Below, piece after piece: positions 1-7,351 of a stretch of 36,361 nt of DNA (position 1 is its first letter; every line of letters starts with the position of its first letter). The translations under genes were made by a program, and so were the position numbers. The notes below the pieces were generated by a model. That model worked only from the letters and a program-made list of their open reading frames with translations. It was not told the DNA's origin and did no database searches. Location: contig CALKOT010000120.1 of NCBI GenBank assembly GCA_938092015.1, positions 1 through 36,361 of the forward strand. The letters are read 5' to 3'. The stretch is from an uncultured Paracoccaceae bacterium. Lineage in GTDB: Bacteria > Pseudomonadota > Alphaproteobacteria > Rhodobacterales > Rhodobacteraceae.

Positions 1-55
1 TGTTCTTAACAAGCTTGTCAGCTGAGGCTTTGCTGGTTCCGGGTTTCTTGTTCAT
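1..55 (-). CDS. IS3-family transposase OrfA, N-terminal 18 codons (runs off the window)
   Basis: The minus strand from ATG at 55 reads MNKKPGTSKASADKLVKN and continues past the window edge. From memory, this matches the N-terminus of a common IS3-family OrfA whose helix-turn-helix domain follows directly (an NIRRKTRQ-type continuation). In such elements OrfA binds the terminal repeats and is fused by -1 frameshifting to the DDE enzyme OrfB. Only this fragment is visible, so the assignment rests on recognising a short N-terminus. Confidence 0.5.
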   Translation of the reverse strand, partial: MNKKPGTSKASADKLVKN

Positions 56-139
56 CTTTACTCCATGAAGGTTGCGATGAACCAGAAATCCTCCGTTACG
101 AAAACCTCAAATCTGTCCCAAAGGTGCCGACGTCAGACA
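1..139 (-). mobile_element. End of an IS3-type insertion sequence (partial)
   Basis: The stretch carries the first codons of a transposase OrfA on the minus strand (ATG at 55-53) and an upstream leader. Read on the minus strand, the outer edge begins TGTCTGACGTCGGCACC, consistent with an IS terminal inverted repeat starting TG. The other end is outside the window, so the repeat cannot be confirmed. The junction at about 139 falls inside the reading frame of the Hpt gene that follows, so the element appears to have inserted into that gene. The exact edge is uncertain by a few bases. Confidence 0.5.
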
Positions 140-440
140 CGTTCTAGTCGTATCGCTGAACAACGGCGTCTGCGACTTGATCGAAAAGCTTGAGACCGAT
201 TGGGCCATTCGCCGTGATGGCGAAGACATCGCAGCTTTGGCCCACAAACTTGCAGGCGCATGCGCCGTGCTTGGTGCGGTCTCCCTCCGCCGCAAGCTAA
301 CCGCCATTCAGAACGGTGCAAAAGACGGCTCATTAAGAAGGATCGCTACGGTTGTTAAAGAGTTGTCCGGCGAGATGGAGCAAACAGATGCCGAGCTAAC
401 GAGTGCATTGGCAAAAATATTTGGGCTGGCCTCTTCTTAG
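140..440 (+). pseudogene. Hpt-domain phosphotransfer protein, 5'-truncated by an IS
   Basis: The frame is open from the IS junction to a TAG at 438-440, but has no ATG; the only likely start is a TTG at 177 (87 residues). The conserved core is an Hpt phosphorylation helix, ALAHKLAGACAVLGA, matching the family pattern AHxLKGxxxxxGA, with the phospho-accepting His in AHKLAG. Hpt domains relay phosphate from hybrid kinases to response regulators. The helix before the His helix continues upstream of the TTG (readable back to about 141), so the original gene was longer and was cut by the IS. It converges with the CreC-like kinase gene 31 bases away. It could be a stand-alone Hpt protein or the tail of a larger kinase. 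Confidence 0.55.
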
Positions 441-471
441 AGAATTGTTGTCGGGGCAGAGAGATCAGCCC

Positions 472-2058
472 CTATCCCACGACCCCCAACCGCACCAAAA
501 ACACGGCCCCGCCTTTCCCACCAACAAACTCAATCGACCCGTCCCGCGCGACCAGCATCGCCTGAATGATCGGCAGGCCCATGCCCGTTCCCCCTTCGGT
601 CCGGGCGGTCGTGAAGAACGGCTCAAACAGGCGCGCCTCATTCCGGGGCGATACACCTTCGCCGTTGTCGGCGACCGTAATCTCCGCCTCCGCCCCTTTG
701 CGCCGCACTGTCACCGTCAGCTCTGATGCGCCGTGGCGGGCTGAGTTGTCGACCATGTTGGTCAGGATGATCGCCAGCTTTTCCTCGCTGATCTTCAGGG
801 CGATCTGATCAGGATCATTCACCACCACCTTCATTGCCGTGCGGTCGTCCAGCAGTTGGGCGAGGCTGGCGACGTCGGTGCCGGTGGCTTCGTCCTCTCC
901 CTTATCCGCCCGGGCAAGCTCCAAAAGCCTGCGAACCAACAGGGTCAGGCGCTCGCTGTCTTTGATGATGTTGTTTAAGAAACCTTCACGTTCCTCACCC
1001 GTCATGATGTCTTCGTTGTCGCGGATCAGCTCCGCCGCGCCCTGGATCGCGGTGAGGGGGGACTTCAACTCATGGCTGACATGGGCGGCGAAGCTGGCGA
1101 TGTCGTCGCCCCGGTCGTGCAGCTGGCGGGCTGTGCGCAGGAAGGCCTCGGACAGTTCGGCAACCTCCGCCGTGCCGTGGGATTTAAGGGGTTTCAGTGC
1201 GTTAGGGTCGCCGGATGCGATCAGGCGGGTACGCTCGGTCAGGGCGCGGATCGGTCTGGTGATGGCGCGGGACGCGATATAGCCGAAACCGGCGAGCGCA
1301 AGGGCCATGACGACGCCGGCGAGATACAGTTTTTCGCTTTCGGCGGCCATCATCTGCAAGACATGACGAGGCGAGCGTGAAGCATAGACAACGCCCGCCG
1401 TGCGCCCGTCAACGATGACAGGAAAGGCGGTGAAGACGCGCAAAGATGCGCCCTTGGTGAAGGAATAGACCCAAGGCGGCGGGAATTCGCGCAAACGGGT
1501 GCGGAGGGTTGAGGCAAACTCACCATCCAGCGCCGCCTTCACCTCTTCGACATGGTCCAGCGACATGCCGATTTCGGCGTCAGGGCCATAGATAATGCGG
1601 CCCTGCGCATCCAGTAGGTAAACACCGGCGAGTGTTCTGCGCACTGTCGCCTGAACGATAGGGGCAATGGTTTGGCCTACGATCAGATAGCCAGAGGCAG
1701 GGGGTGATAAGGCCTGTTCTGGCACCGGTCTGGGCGGATGGATCCTGTCTATCGCCAGGTCGATTGTCGGCGGAAGTGGCAGATACGGGTCTGTCAGGCT
1801 GTCGCGAAAGACGCCTTTCGCTTCCTTCCCCAGCCAGACCTTTTCGATGCCAGCGCGTTTAATTTCCGAGGAATAGGAAGCGGCCAATGCGGCGGTCTGA
1901 CCGATCAGTTCAGCCTCAGTTCGGCGGACCAGTTGGTTTTCGATGACCCGCAGAAAGAAAAGGCCGACCAAAGGGGTTGCGAACGCGATCAGCAGCATGA
2001 CCATCAGGATCAGGCGGATCGGTGGGCGGTATTTTCTGGGCGTTGCGTCGCGGCTCAT
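472..2058 (-). CDS. creC: CreC-like sensor histidine kinase
   Basis: The 528-residue inner-membrane kinase has a first TM segment at about residues 15-36, a periplasmic sensor region to about 243, and a second TM segment at about 244-264. HAMP follows at about 265-312, then HisKA with phospho-acceptor H329 in HVSHELKSPLTAI, the N box NMVDNSARHG, and the G boxes DNGEGV and GTGMGLP. The HELKSPLTAIxGAAE motif and the gene pairing resemble E. coli CreC. It should autophosphorylate and pass phosphate to the response regulator encoded immediately upstream (2112-2804). It is last in the DUF4173-creB-creC operon and converges with the truncated Hpt gene. The signal sensed is unknown. The CreC name is by resemblance. 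Confidence 0.85.
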   Translation of the reverse strand: MSRDATPRKYRPPIRLILMVMLLIAFATPLVGLFFLRVIENQLVRRTEAELIGQTAALAASYSSEIKRAGIEKVWLGKEAKGVFRDSLTDPYLPLPPTIDLAIDRIHPPRPVPEQALSPPASGYLIVGQTIAPIVQATVRRTLAGVYLLDAQGRIIYGPDAEIGMSLDHVEEVKAALDGEFASTLRTRLREFPPPWVYSFTKGASLRVFTAFPVIVDGRTAGVVYASRSPRHVLQMMAAESEKLYLAGVVMALALAGFGYIASRAITRPIRALTERTRLIASGDPNALKPLKSHGTAEVAELSEAFLRTARQLHDRGDDIASFAAHVSHELKSPLTAIQGAAELIRDNEDIMTGEEREGFLNNIIKDSERLTLLVRRLLELARADKGEDEATGTDVASLAQLLDDRTAMKVVVNDPDQIALKISEEKLAIILTNMVDNSARHGASELTVTVRRKGAEAEITVADNGEGVSPRNEARLFEPFFTTARTEGGTGMGLPIIQAMLVARDGSIEFVGGKGGAVFLVRLGVVG

Positions 2059-2111
2059 GCCCTCGGCTTACAATATTTCTTACGGCGAGGGCATGGGGTT
2101 TTAGTGTTGGT

Positions 2112-2804
2112 TCAAGCGCGGGCGCAGCCGCCCAGGCGGAACCCGACGCCATGCACGGTTTCAATGGCGCTTGGGCAGCCAGCCTCTGACAGCTTTACGC
2201 GGATGTTGCGGACATGGCTGTCAATCGTGCGGCCAGAGACGTGGACGTTCATATCATAGGCGGCGGATGCGATATCGTTACGCTTCACGACCCGGTCGCT
2301 CATCGTCATGAAGGTTTTCAGGATCGAGAATTCCAGCGGGGTAAAGGCAACTGGATCGCCCGCAAATTCTGCCGTGTGTGTAGCGTTATCCAACGAAAGT
2401 TCCCCATGGCTGAGGGTCTGGCGTTCTGGCGCCGGGGCGGCGGAGGATCGTTTAAGGATGGCTTTGACGCGGGCGGACAGTTCGCGGGGCGAGAACGGCT
2501 TGCCGACATAGTCGTCGCCACCGATTTCCAGGCCCAGTACGCGGTCGATTTCTTCGTCGCGCGCGCTCAGGAACAGGATCGGCGTCTGGTGGGTTTTGCG
2601 GATCTCGCGGCAGACATCCAGACCGTCAGCCTCTGGCATGCCGACATCCAGTATCACCAGATCGGGCGTCTCGGACGCGAATTGCGTGACCGCTTCAGCC
2701 CCATCAGAGGCTTCGGTGATGCGCATGCCGTCTTTGGCGAGCGAAAAGCGAATGACCTCACGGATATGAGGGTCGTCATCGGCGATCAGTACATGGGGGA
2801 CCAT
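2112..2804 (-). CDS. creB: CreB-like OmpR-family response regulator
   Basis: From ATG at 2804 the protein has 230 residues: a receiver domain (acidic pocket D9-D11, phospho-acceptor D53 in ILDVGMP, K102 in GKPFSPREL) and an OmpR-type winged-helix DNA-binding domain at about 128-228 ending in ETVHGVGFRL. The stretch LFLSARDEEIDRVLGLEIG is close to the matching part of E. coli CreB. The frame stays open further upstream, but that part overlaps the DUF4173 gene and looks non-coding; ATG 2804 lies one base after the DUF4173 stop and begins directly with the receiver fold. A perfect CreB-tag-like site lies upstream of the operon (4545-4560), which supports the assignment and suggests autoregulation. 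Confidence 0.9.
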   Translation of the reverse strand: MVPHVLIADDDPHIREVIRFSLAKDGMRITEASDGAEAVTQFASETPDLVILDVGMPEADGLDVCREIRKTHQTPILFLSARDEEIDRVLGLEIGGDDYVGKPFSPRELSARVKAILKRSSAAPAPERQTLSHGELSLDNATHTAEFAGDPVAFTPLEFSILKTFMTMSDRVVKRNDIASAAYDMNVHVSGRTIDSHVRNIRVKLSEAGCPSAIETVHGVGFRLGGCARA

Positions 2805-2805
2805 A

Positions 2806-4350
2806 TCAAAGCTCCGGCAATGCGGCGGGGCCGCTGTGGGTAATGTCGTGGGTTGAGAGGTATTGTGCAAGGTTGGCTTCACGGATTGTGAAGGCGCGCC
2901 AGTCTTCGCTGCGGTTGAGGATGATGCCGGCGCAGGACGCGCGCCACTCAAACAGGCGCCATGCATCGTCATCTGACATGTTGTTTGGCGCTGCCAACAG
3001 ACGATCAACAGCCGGGATGGCTTGTGGCCCAAGACGCATCAGATAGCCGGTATCGATGGCAGTGACGCGGTCAGGATCACCCAGCCATTTTGAGACGTTG
3101 TAGTCGGCGATAAAGGCGGATGTGTTCATCAAAGTCGCGACGATCAGCGTCACACCGAGGACAACCGTGTTGCGACGGACCAACCAGGCGCCAGACCTGC
3201 GCCAGGCGATGCGCGCGATGATCAGCATGAGGCCCAGCGCCACCAGCCCCATCCAGACGAAGGCGGCGAGGCGCAGTTCGGTCAGGCCATAGGCCTCAAC
3301 ATACAGCGCGTTGCGGAAGGCGGCTGTGGCGGTCAGAACGACGTTCTGGGCGATCCAGAGATAAACCAACCGGCGGATCAGCGGGTGCGCGGCAGATGCC
3401 GACCCATCGCGCAGGGCGGCCAAAACGAACCCCGCCGCCAGCATCGCTGTTGCGACCAGCGGATAGGCGCCCCGATGGGCATAGTTGGTGTAGGTCATAC
3501 CTTCGGGCAGTGCGGCGCCCCCAGTGAGGTAAACAAGGTCCAGCGCCGTTTGCAGGGCGAAGAGTGCGTTGAAAATAAGAAGGGCCCGCAAGATCGCCGG
3601 TTCACCAAATACGGTGCTTTCGGTTTTAGGCGCTCGCATCGCCACCGTCTTGAACCGCATCGCGCGGGCCGGGCGCAGGAAAGGCCATATTGCGATAATG
3701 GCGAAGGCCCAGAACATCAGGCGCAAGACGCCATTCTCGGTCAGCCATGCGAACGGGTCGAGATAGCCGAGAAGGTCAGCGAAGATTGGATTGGCTTCGG
3801 CGAACAGGCTGACGAACACCAGCCCGCAGATGATCGGCATGACCCAGATCGCCGCATTAAGCTTCACCGCCATCGGGCGGCGACGGGCGATGCGTGCGCC
3901 GCGCCAGCTGTCAGCGAAAAGACGAAATGGCGTCCATGCCATGAACCGGATCAGCGCAGGCAGGACACTAGCGACAGACCTTGGGCACCGTCCGGACGCT
4001 AACATGCCCGCAAGTGCCAAGGCGAAAAAGGCAAGCGTCACTGAAAGCGCCGTTACTTCGATCGCCAACAACAAGGGGGCGACGATCGCGAAGGCCAGAA
4101 CCGGCCAGTCGCGTCGACCAAGGACGGTTACCACGGCTGAGATTGCGGCGACCAGCAGGGCCAGAGACAGCCCTGTATTTTCCCAAAGGATTAGCCAGTC
4201 GGCGAGACCGGCCAGAAAGAAGACGACGAGCACAACGTGCGTGAGCGGCACGGGGCGCCCGCCGCCCAGTTTGGGAATGAGAGGCCCGAGACGGCCCGGA
4301 GGGACTGTAGGTGTGAGAGTAGATTGGACGGAAGAAGGGGTGCTCTGCAT
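2806..4350 (-). CDS. DUF4173-type polytopic membrane protein, first gene of the creBC operon
   Basis: The 514 residues from ATG 4350 include about a dozen hydrophobic segments, the first near VVLVVFFLAGLADWLILWEN. A soluble C-terminal tail of about 100 residues contains a GYLMRLGPQAIPAVDRLL-type stretch. It resembles DUF4173 proteins, whose function is unknown. A TTG at 4443 in the same frame gives 31 extra residues of low-complexity character; I prefer 4350, although neither start has a strong ribosome-binding site. The stop is one base before the creB start, indicating one transcript. In E. coli the CreBC regulon includes the inner-membrane protein CreD; this gene fills the same membrane-partner position but is not recognisably CreD. 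Confidence 0.75.
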   Translation of the reverse strand: MQSTPSSVQSTLTPTVPPGRLGPLIPKLGGGRPVPLTHVVLVVFFLAGLADWLILWENTGLSLALLVAAISAVVTVLGRRDWPVLAFAIVAPLLLAIEVTALSVTLAFFALALAGMLASGRCPRSVASVLPALIRFMAWTPFRLFADSWRGARIARRRPMAVKLNAAIWVMPIICGLVFVSLFAEANPIFADLLGYLDPFAWLTENGVLRLMFWAFAIIAIWPFLRPARAMRFKTVAMRAPKTESTVFGEPAILRALLIFNALFALQTALDLVYLTGGAALPEGMTYTNYAHRGAYPLVATAMLAAGFVLAALRDGSASAAHPLIRRLVYLWIAQNVVLTATAAFRNALYVEAYGLTELRLAAFVWMGLVALGLMLIIARIAWRRSGAWLVRRNTVVLGVTLIVATLMNTSAFIADYNVSKWLGDPDRVTAIDTGYLMRLGPQAIPAVDRLLAAPNNMSDDDAWRLFEWRASCAGIILNRSEDWRAFTIREANLAQYLSTHDITHSGPAALPEL

Positions 4351-4509
4351 GCTGGTCTGATTGCCCGCCACCTCAGACCAGCGAAGGGCCGCATTGCCGG
4401 GATTTGGCGCAGAGTTTCGCAGATTTTGCGCAGATAAATGCAACGCCTGCCGAGTGCCCCGATACGAGGCGAAAACCTTTTACATGTGAAAGTAGGCTTA
4501 ACTTATTGA

Positions 4510-4538
4510 ATAATATGGATCCTCACTGAGAATACCAC
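4510..4538 (-). promoter_or_regulatory. Candidate promoter of the DUF4173-creBC operon
   Basis: On the minus strand a -10-like TATTAT occurs at 4515-4510. The hexamer 17 bases upstream (4538-4533, GTGGTA) is a poor -35, as expected for a promoter that needs an activator. The CreB-tag-like repeat begins 6 bases further upstream. Assigned by position and -10 similarity only. Confidence 0.35.
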
Positions 4539-4544
4539 ATTATG

Positions 4545-4560
4545 TTCACTTAATGTTCAC
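4545..4560 (+). promoter_or_regulatory. CreB-tag-like direct repeat TTCAC-N6-TTCAC
   Basis: The sequence reads TTCACTTAATGTTCAC. The two TTCAC half-sites start 11 bases apart (one helical turn), and the match extends to ATGTTCAC in both copies. This is exactly the tag bound by E. coli CreB and by BlrA of Aeromonas (TTCAC-N6-TTCAC). It lies in the only non-coding gap upstream of the DUF4173-creB-creC operon. As written the tag is on the plus strand, so it is reversed relative to the operon. Confidence 0.65.
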
Positions 4561-4569
4561 GCGGAATTT

Positions 4570-5154
4570 CTATTCCACGATCTCGCCTTTGAACCGGCGC
4601 CAGTTATCGCGAACGGAGGGAGAGAAGAAGAGAATGAACCCAAGAAAGTAGAATGCCGCAATTGCTGCCGGGATCCACAGGACGGCGATGATCAGCCCGA
4701 CCAAACCAATGACCTTCATCGCAGTTTCCTGCGGCAACCGCCACCAAAGCGCCAGATAGAACAGCCGCCCGCCGTCCAGCGGAAGGACCGGGATCATGTT
4801 GAAGATGAACAGCAACAGATTGATTTTGCCGAAAAACAGAATCTGCTCGGCCACCAGGGCCATAGCCGGGTCATTGGCGCCAAACGCCAGCACGATATCG
4901 CTGGCCGGCTCAGCAAGCAGCCAAAGCGTCAAATTGACGAGCGGGCCTGCTGCGATCAGGACAAGGCTTTCCTTTGGCCCCGCAGGCCCATGCGCGCAAT
5001 ATCCGCCGCCTCCATGCAATACGATGCCCTTGATTTTGACCCCTTGCGACAGGCACGCCAAACGGGCCCGCAAACCCGTAAAGGGCTTTTTCATTCGTCA
5101 TGCGTGGCCTCTTTCCAAAACGCTTGAAGTGCCAAACCGGCGCCCTTTATCCAT
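4570..5154 (-). pseudogene. M50-family (site-2 protease type) membrane metallopeptidase, inactivated
   Basis: An intact 174-residue stretch (5094-4570) has the M50B landmarks GIVLHGGGGYC, ESLVLIAAGPLVN and the second metal-site motif NMIPVLPLDGGR, with hydrophobic membrane segments. The zinc motif HExGH is missing from it. In the same frame just upstream, from ATG 5154, the sequence reads VLERGHA and then a TGA at 5098-5100. This looks like the old HExGH with the first His replaced by Leu, followed by a nonsense codon. The usual N-terminal TM segment is also absent. The remnant overlaps the end of the ankyrin gene. A catalytically dead membrane protein translated from ATG 5094 remains possible. 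Confidence 0.6.
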
Positions 5155-6127
5155 CTGAAACATGCGCCCTTATCAACGCGAGCGACCGGGAAATCCCGTC
5201 CGAATGATAGCGGTCAAACTCTTCCGCCGTGCCTGCCTCTGTTTTGATCGCCAGATTAGCCGCCGCCAAGGCCGCCTCGCGTTTGAAGAAATCAAATGAC
5301 GTCTCACCCGACGCACCCGGCAGAAGGAGATTGGCGCCAAACCGCAGTAAAAGCGCGACCTTCCGATCCTCAGACCCGGCGACCATCAAGGGCGTCATCC
5401 CGCGACTAAAATCAGGCAGGCTTTCCTCGCTGAACCGCACATTCGGATCAGCGCCATTCTGCAACAGCGCTTCAAGTTCCGCCTCGCGTCCTTCCATCAC
5501 TGCACGGTGCAATGGCGTCCAGTCCCAGTGGGTGCGCGCTTCCATATTCGCGCCATTGGCCAGCAAAAGGGTGATCATCGCCGAAATCTCTGCCGGATCA
5601 TCATCGGGATAGTTCGTATCGGCGATGAAATGCAGTGCAGTATAGCCTTCATCCGTCGCGAAATCAGCGCTTGCACCCGCATCAAGCAGCAGTGAAACTA
5701 CCTGCGTGGACCGCCCCGGGCGCATCATCGCCCGATGAAGTGGCGCTGAACCATAGGGACCAACGGCGACATTCAGGTCCATACCGCCCTGAGGTAGCGC
5801 ATGAATATCCCCTGGCGATCCATCTTCTATCGCGTCGAAGAGGGCCAGATATTCAGGCGGCGCTGCGGGGCCTGGTTCAGGACGTTGCATCAGCGCGTCT
5901 ATCCTGGCGAAATTCGCCTCTAGCGCTGCATTGATCCTTGCGACTTCTTCCGCGTCATTGGTGGCCAGCGCTGCATCGAGCTGCTCAATGAGGGCGTCAC
6001 TGTCCGCAAAGATCACCTCAAACGCTGCCATGCGCTGTTCTGCGGTAAGCGGACTTTGGGTGTATTTGTAGATCTTGTAACTGGCGAGGCTGGCCAAAAC
6101 CAAACAGATCGAAACAACAAACTTCAC
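5147..6127 (-). CDS. Ankyrin-repeat protein with an N-terminal membrane anchor or signal
   Basis: The 326-residue protein starts at GTG 6127. Residues 3-18 (FVVSICLVLASLASYK) form a signal or anchor segment, so the rest probably lies in the periplasm. A helical acidic region follows to about 80. Four to five ankyrin repeats fill about 125-285, seen as SAPLHRAM, GYTALHFIAD, DWTPLHRAV and GMTPLMVAG, each followed by a LLxxGAxxN-type helix end. Ankyrin repeats mediate protein-protein binding; the partner is unknown. The gene may form a unit with the decayed M50 gene, which its end overlaps. The start is not firmly set because the SD is weak (AGGG about 9 bases upstream). Confidence 0.8.
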   Translation of the reverse strand: MKFVVSICLVLASLASYKIYKYTQSPLTAEQRMAAFEVIFADSDALIEQLDAALATNDAEEVARINAALEANFARIDALMQRPEPGPAAPPEYLALFDAIEDGSPGDIHALPQGGMDLNVAVGPYGSAPLHRAMMRPGRSTQVVSLLLDAGASADFATDEGYTALHFIADTNYPDDDPAEISAMITLLLANGANMEARTHWDWTPLHRAVMEGREAELEALLQNGADPNVRFSEESLPDFSRGMTPLMVAGSEDRKVALLLRFGANLLLPGASGETSFDFFKREAALAAANLAIKTEAGTAEEFDRYHSDGISRSLALIRAHVSDG

Positions 6128-6192
6128 GAAGCAAACCCTGAAATCAAATCCGACGGCGCCATCATTCCTTTGTGTCGGCCCCGGCTGTCAAA

Positions 6193-7080
6193 TCAACCTT
6201 CCGCCTCTTGCTGCACCTTTCGCTGACGCAGGATCAGATAGACGCCAGATGCGATGATCAGCACAGCGCCCGTCAACATCAGTGTATTGGGCCGTTCATC
6301 AAACAGCAGCACCCCCAGCGCCAGCAGGAAAATGATGCGCGAATAGCGAAACGGCGTGACGACCGATACATCTGCCATGCGGATCGATGTGATGAGAAGA
6401 AGGTAGCCAACCGAGCCTAGGCTGATCATCGGAAGAGCGATGAACCAGTCCACATTCGCAGGCACGGGCGCCTCACCATTATAGAGAACCCAAACCAGCG
6501 AAAACGGCGTGGCGGCCATCATCGTATAGGCCGCCAGGCTGGTCGACGGCATGCCATCAGGCGTCAGGCGAGTGATCAGATCGCGGATCGACAGACCGAC
6601 CATGGCCATCAACGCCCACAGGATAGAGGCGTCGAACCCGTCTGACCTGGGCTGGACTACCAGAAGAACGCCGACAAAACCGACGGCAATCGCGCTCCAC
6701 CGTCGCCAGCCGACCGTTTCTCCGAAGAAGATGACCGCCAGAACTGCGACCAGCATCGGCGCGGCCTGCGTGACCGCGCCAACTGTCGACAACGGCACAT
6801 AAATAAGCGCCAGAACCATGCCGACCATGCCCATAACCTCTGACGCGTAGCGGAGAAGGAGGGTGGGCGCGAAAACGCGGCGATCCCATAGGGCCTCACC
6901 TCGCAGAACGGCGAGGAGGATGAACAAAACCACACCGCCGCCGTTCAGAAAGAACAGAACCTGCGCGGGTGACAGGAAAGCGGCGGAGACCTTCACCAAC
7001 GCATCAGCAACGCCAAAGAAGGCCATCGCCAGCACCATCAGGATGATGCCCTGCACGTTTTTATCGGTCGGCGCGTTCAT
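6193..7080 (-). CDS. EamA-family (DMT superfamily) transporter
   Basis: The 295-residue inner-membrane protein from ATG 7080 has about ten hydrophobic segments arranged as two EamA repeats. The first repeat starts MVLAMAFFGVADALVK; the second begins near SILWALMAMVGLSIRDLI. A conserved PLSTVGAVTQAAPM stretch lies at the end of the first half. Such proteins export or exchange small metabolites; the substrate cannot be read from the sequence. The frame is open upstream to 7146, but the extra 22 residues look untranslated and 7080 starts right before the first membrane helix. It ends in a short basic tail (LRQRKVQ). Confidence 0.85.
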   Translation of the reverse strand: MNAPTDKNVQGIILMVLAMAFFGVADALVKVSAAFLSPAQVLFFLNGGGVVLFILLAVLRGEALWDRRVFAPTLLLRYASEVMGMVGMVLALIYVPLSTVGAVTQAAPMLVAVLAVIFFGETVGWRRWSAIAVGFVGVLLVVQPRSDGFDASILWALMAMVGLSIRDLITRLTPDGMPSTSLAAYTMMAATPFSLVWVLYNGEAPVPANVDWFIALPMISLGSVGYLLLITSIRMADVSVVTPFRYSRIIFLLALGVLLFDERPNTLMLTGAVLIIASGVYLILRQRKVQQEAEG

Positions 7081-7180
7081 AGAAAATTCCAGCTGTTCGG
7101 AGTGGTGCAGCGCCGCTGGTCTACAGGATCGCGCCGAAATAGCCATGGGCGCGGGAAGGTGATGATGTCACGCTACACCA

Positions 7181-7210
7181 ATAAGGGCGGACCAGCAGAC
7201 CCGCCCTTAT
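7181..7210. terminator. Perfect 10-bp stem-loop in the maeB-EamA gap
   Basis: ATAAGGGCGG (7181-7190) and CCGCCCTTAT (7201-7210) pair perfectly around a 10-base loop. No strong T tract follows on either strand. It lies downstream of the strong maeB terminator and upstream of the EamA start, so it may be a back-up terminator or a leader structure. Confidence 0.4.
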
Positions 7211-7294
7211 TCTGTTGGTTTTGAAGCAATCAGACTTCGAAACGCTTACGCCGTCTGCCGACAAAACCAAGCCTTGCAAGACCAGGGTCGCGAC

Positions 7295-7327
7295 AAAAAA
7301 AGGGCGCCGTCTCATAGCGGCGCCCTT
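7295..7327 (-). terminator. Rho-independent terminator of maeB
   Basis: On the minus strand AAGGGCGCCG (7327-7318) pairs with CGGCGCCCTT (7309-7300) around an 8-base loop and runs into a T tract from the A-run at 7295-7300. It lies 25 bases beyond the maeB stop. Confidence 0.85.
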
Positions 7328-7351
7328 CAGTCTTAACGCGTTGCTTGAAAA

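Noticed and set aside
441-472. GGGGC/GCCCC hairpin between the Hpt and creC stops
   Set aside because: Only a 5-bp stem with no T tract, overlapping the creC stop; too weak to call.
3385-4002. 205-codon plus-strand frame inside the DUF4173 gene
   Set aside because: Arg/Gln-rich shadow without a ribosome-binding site.
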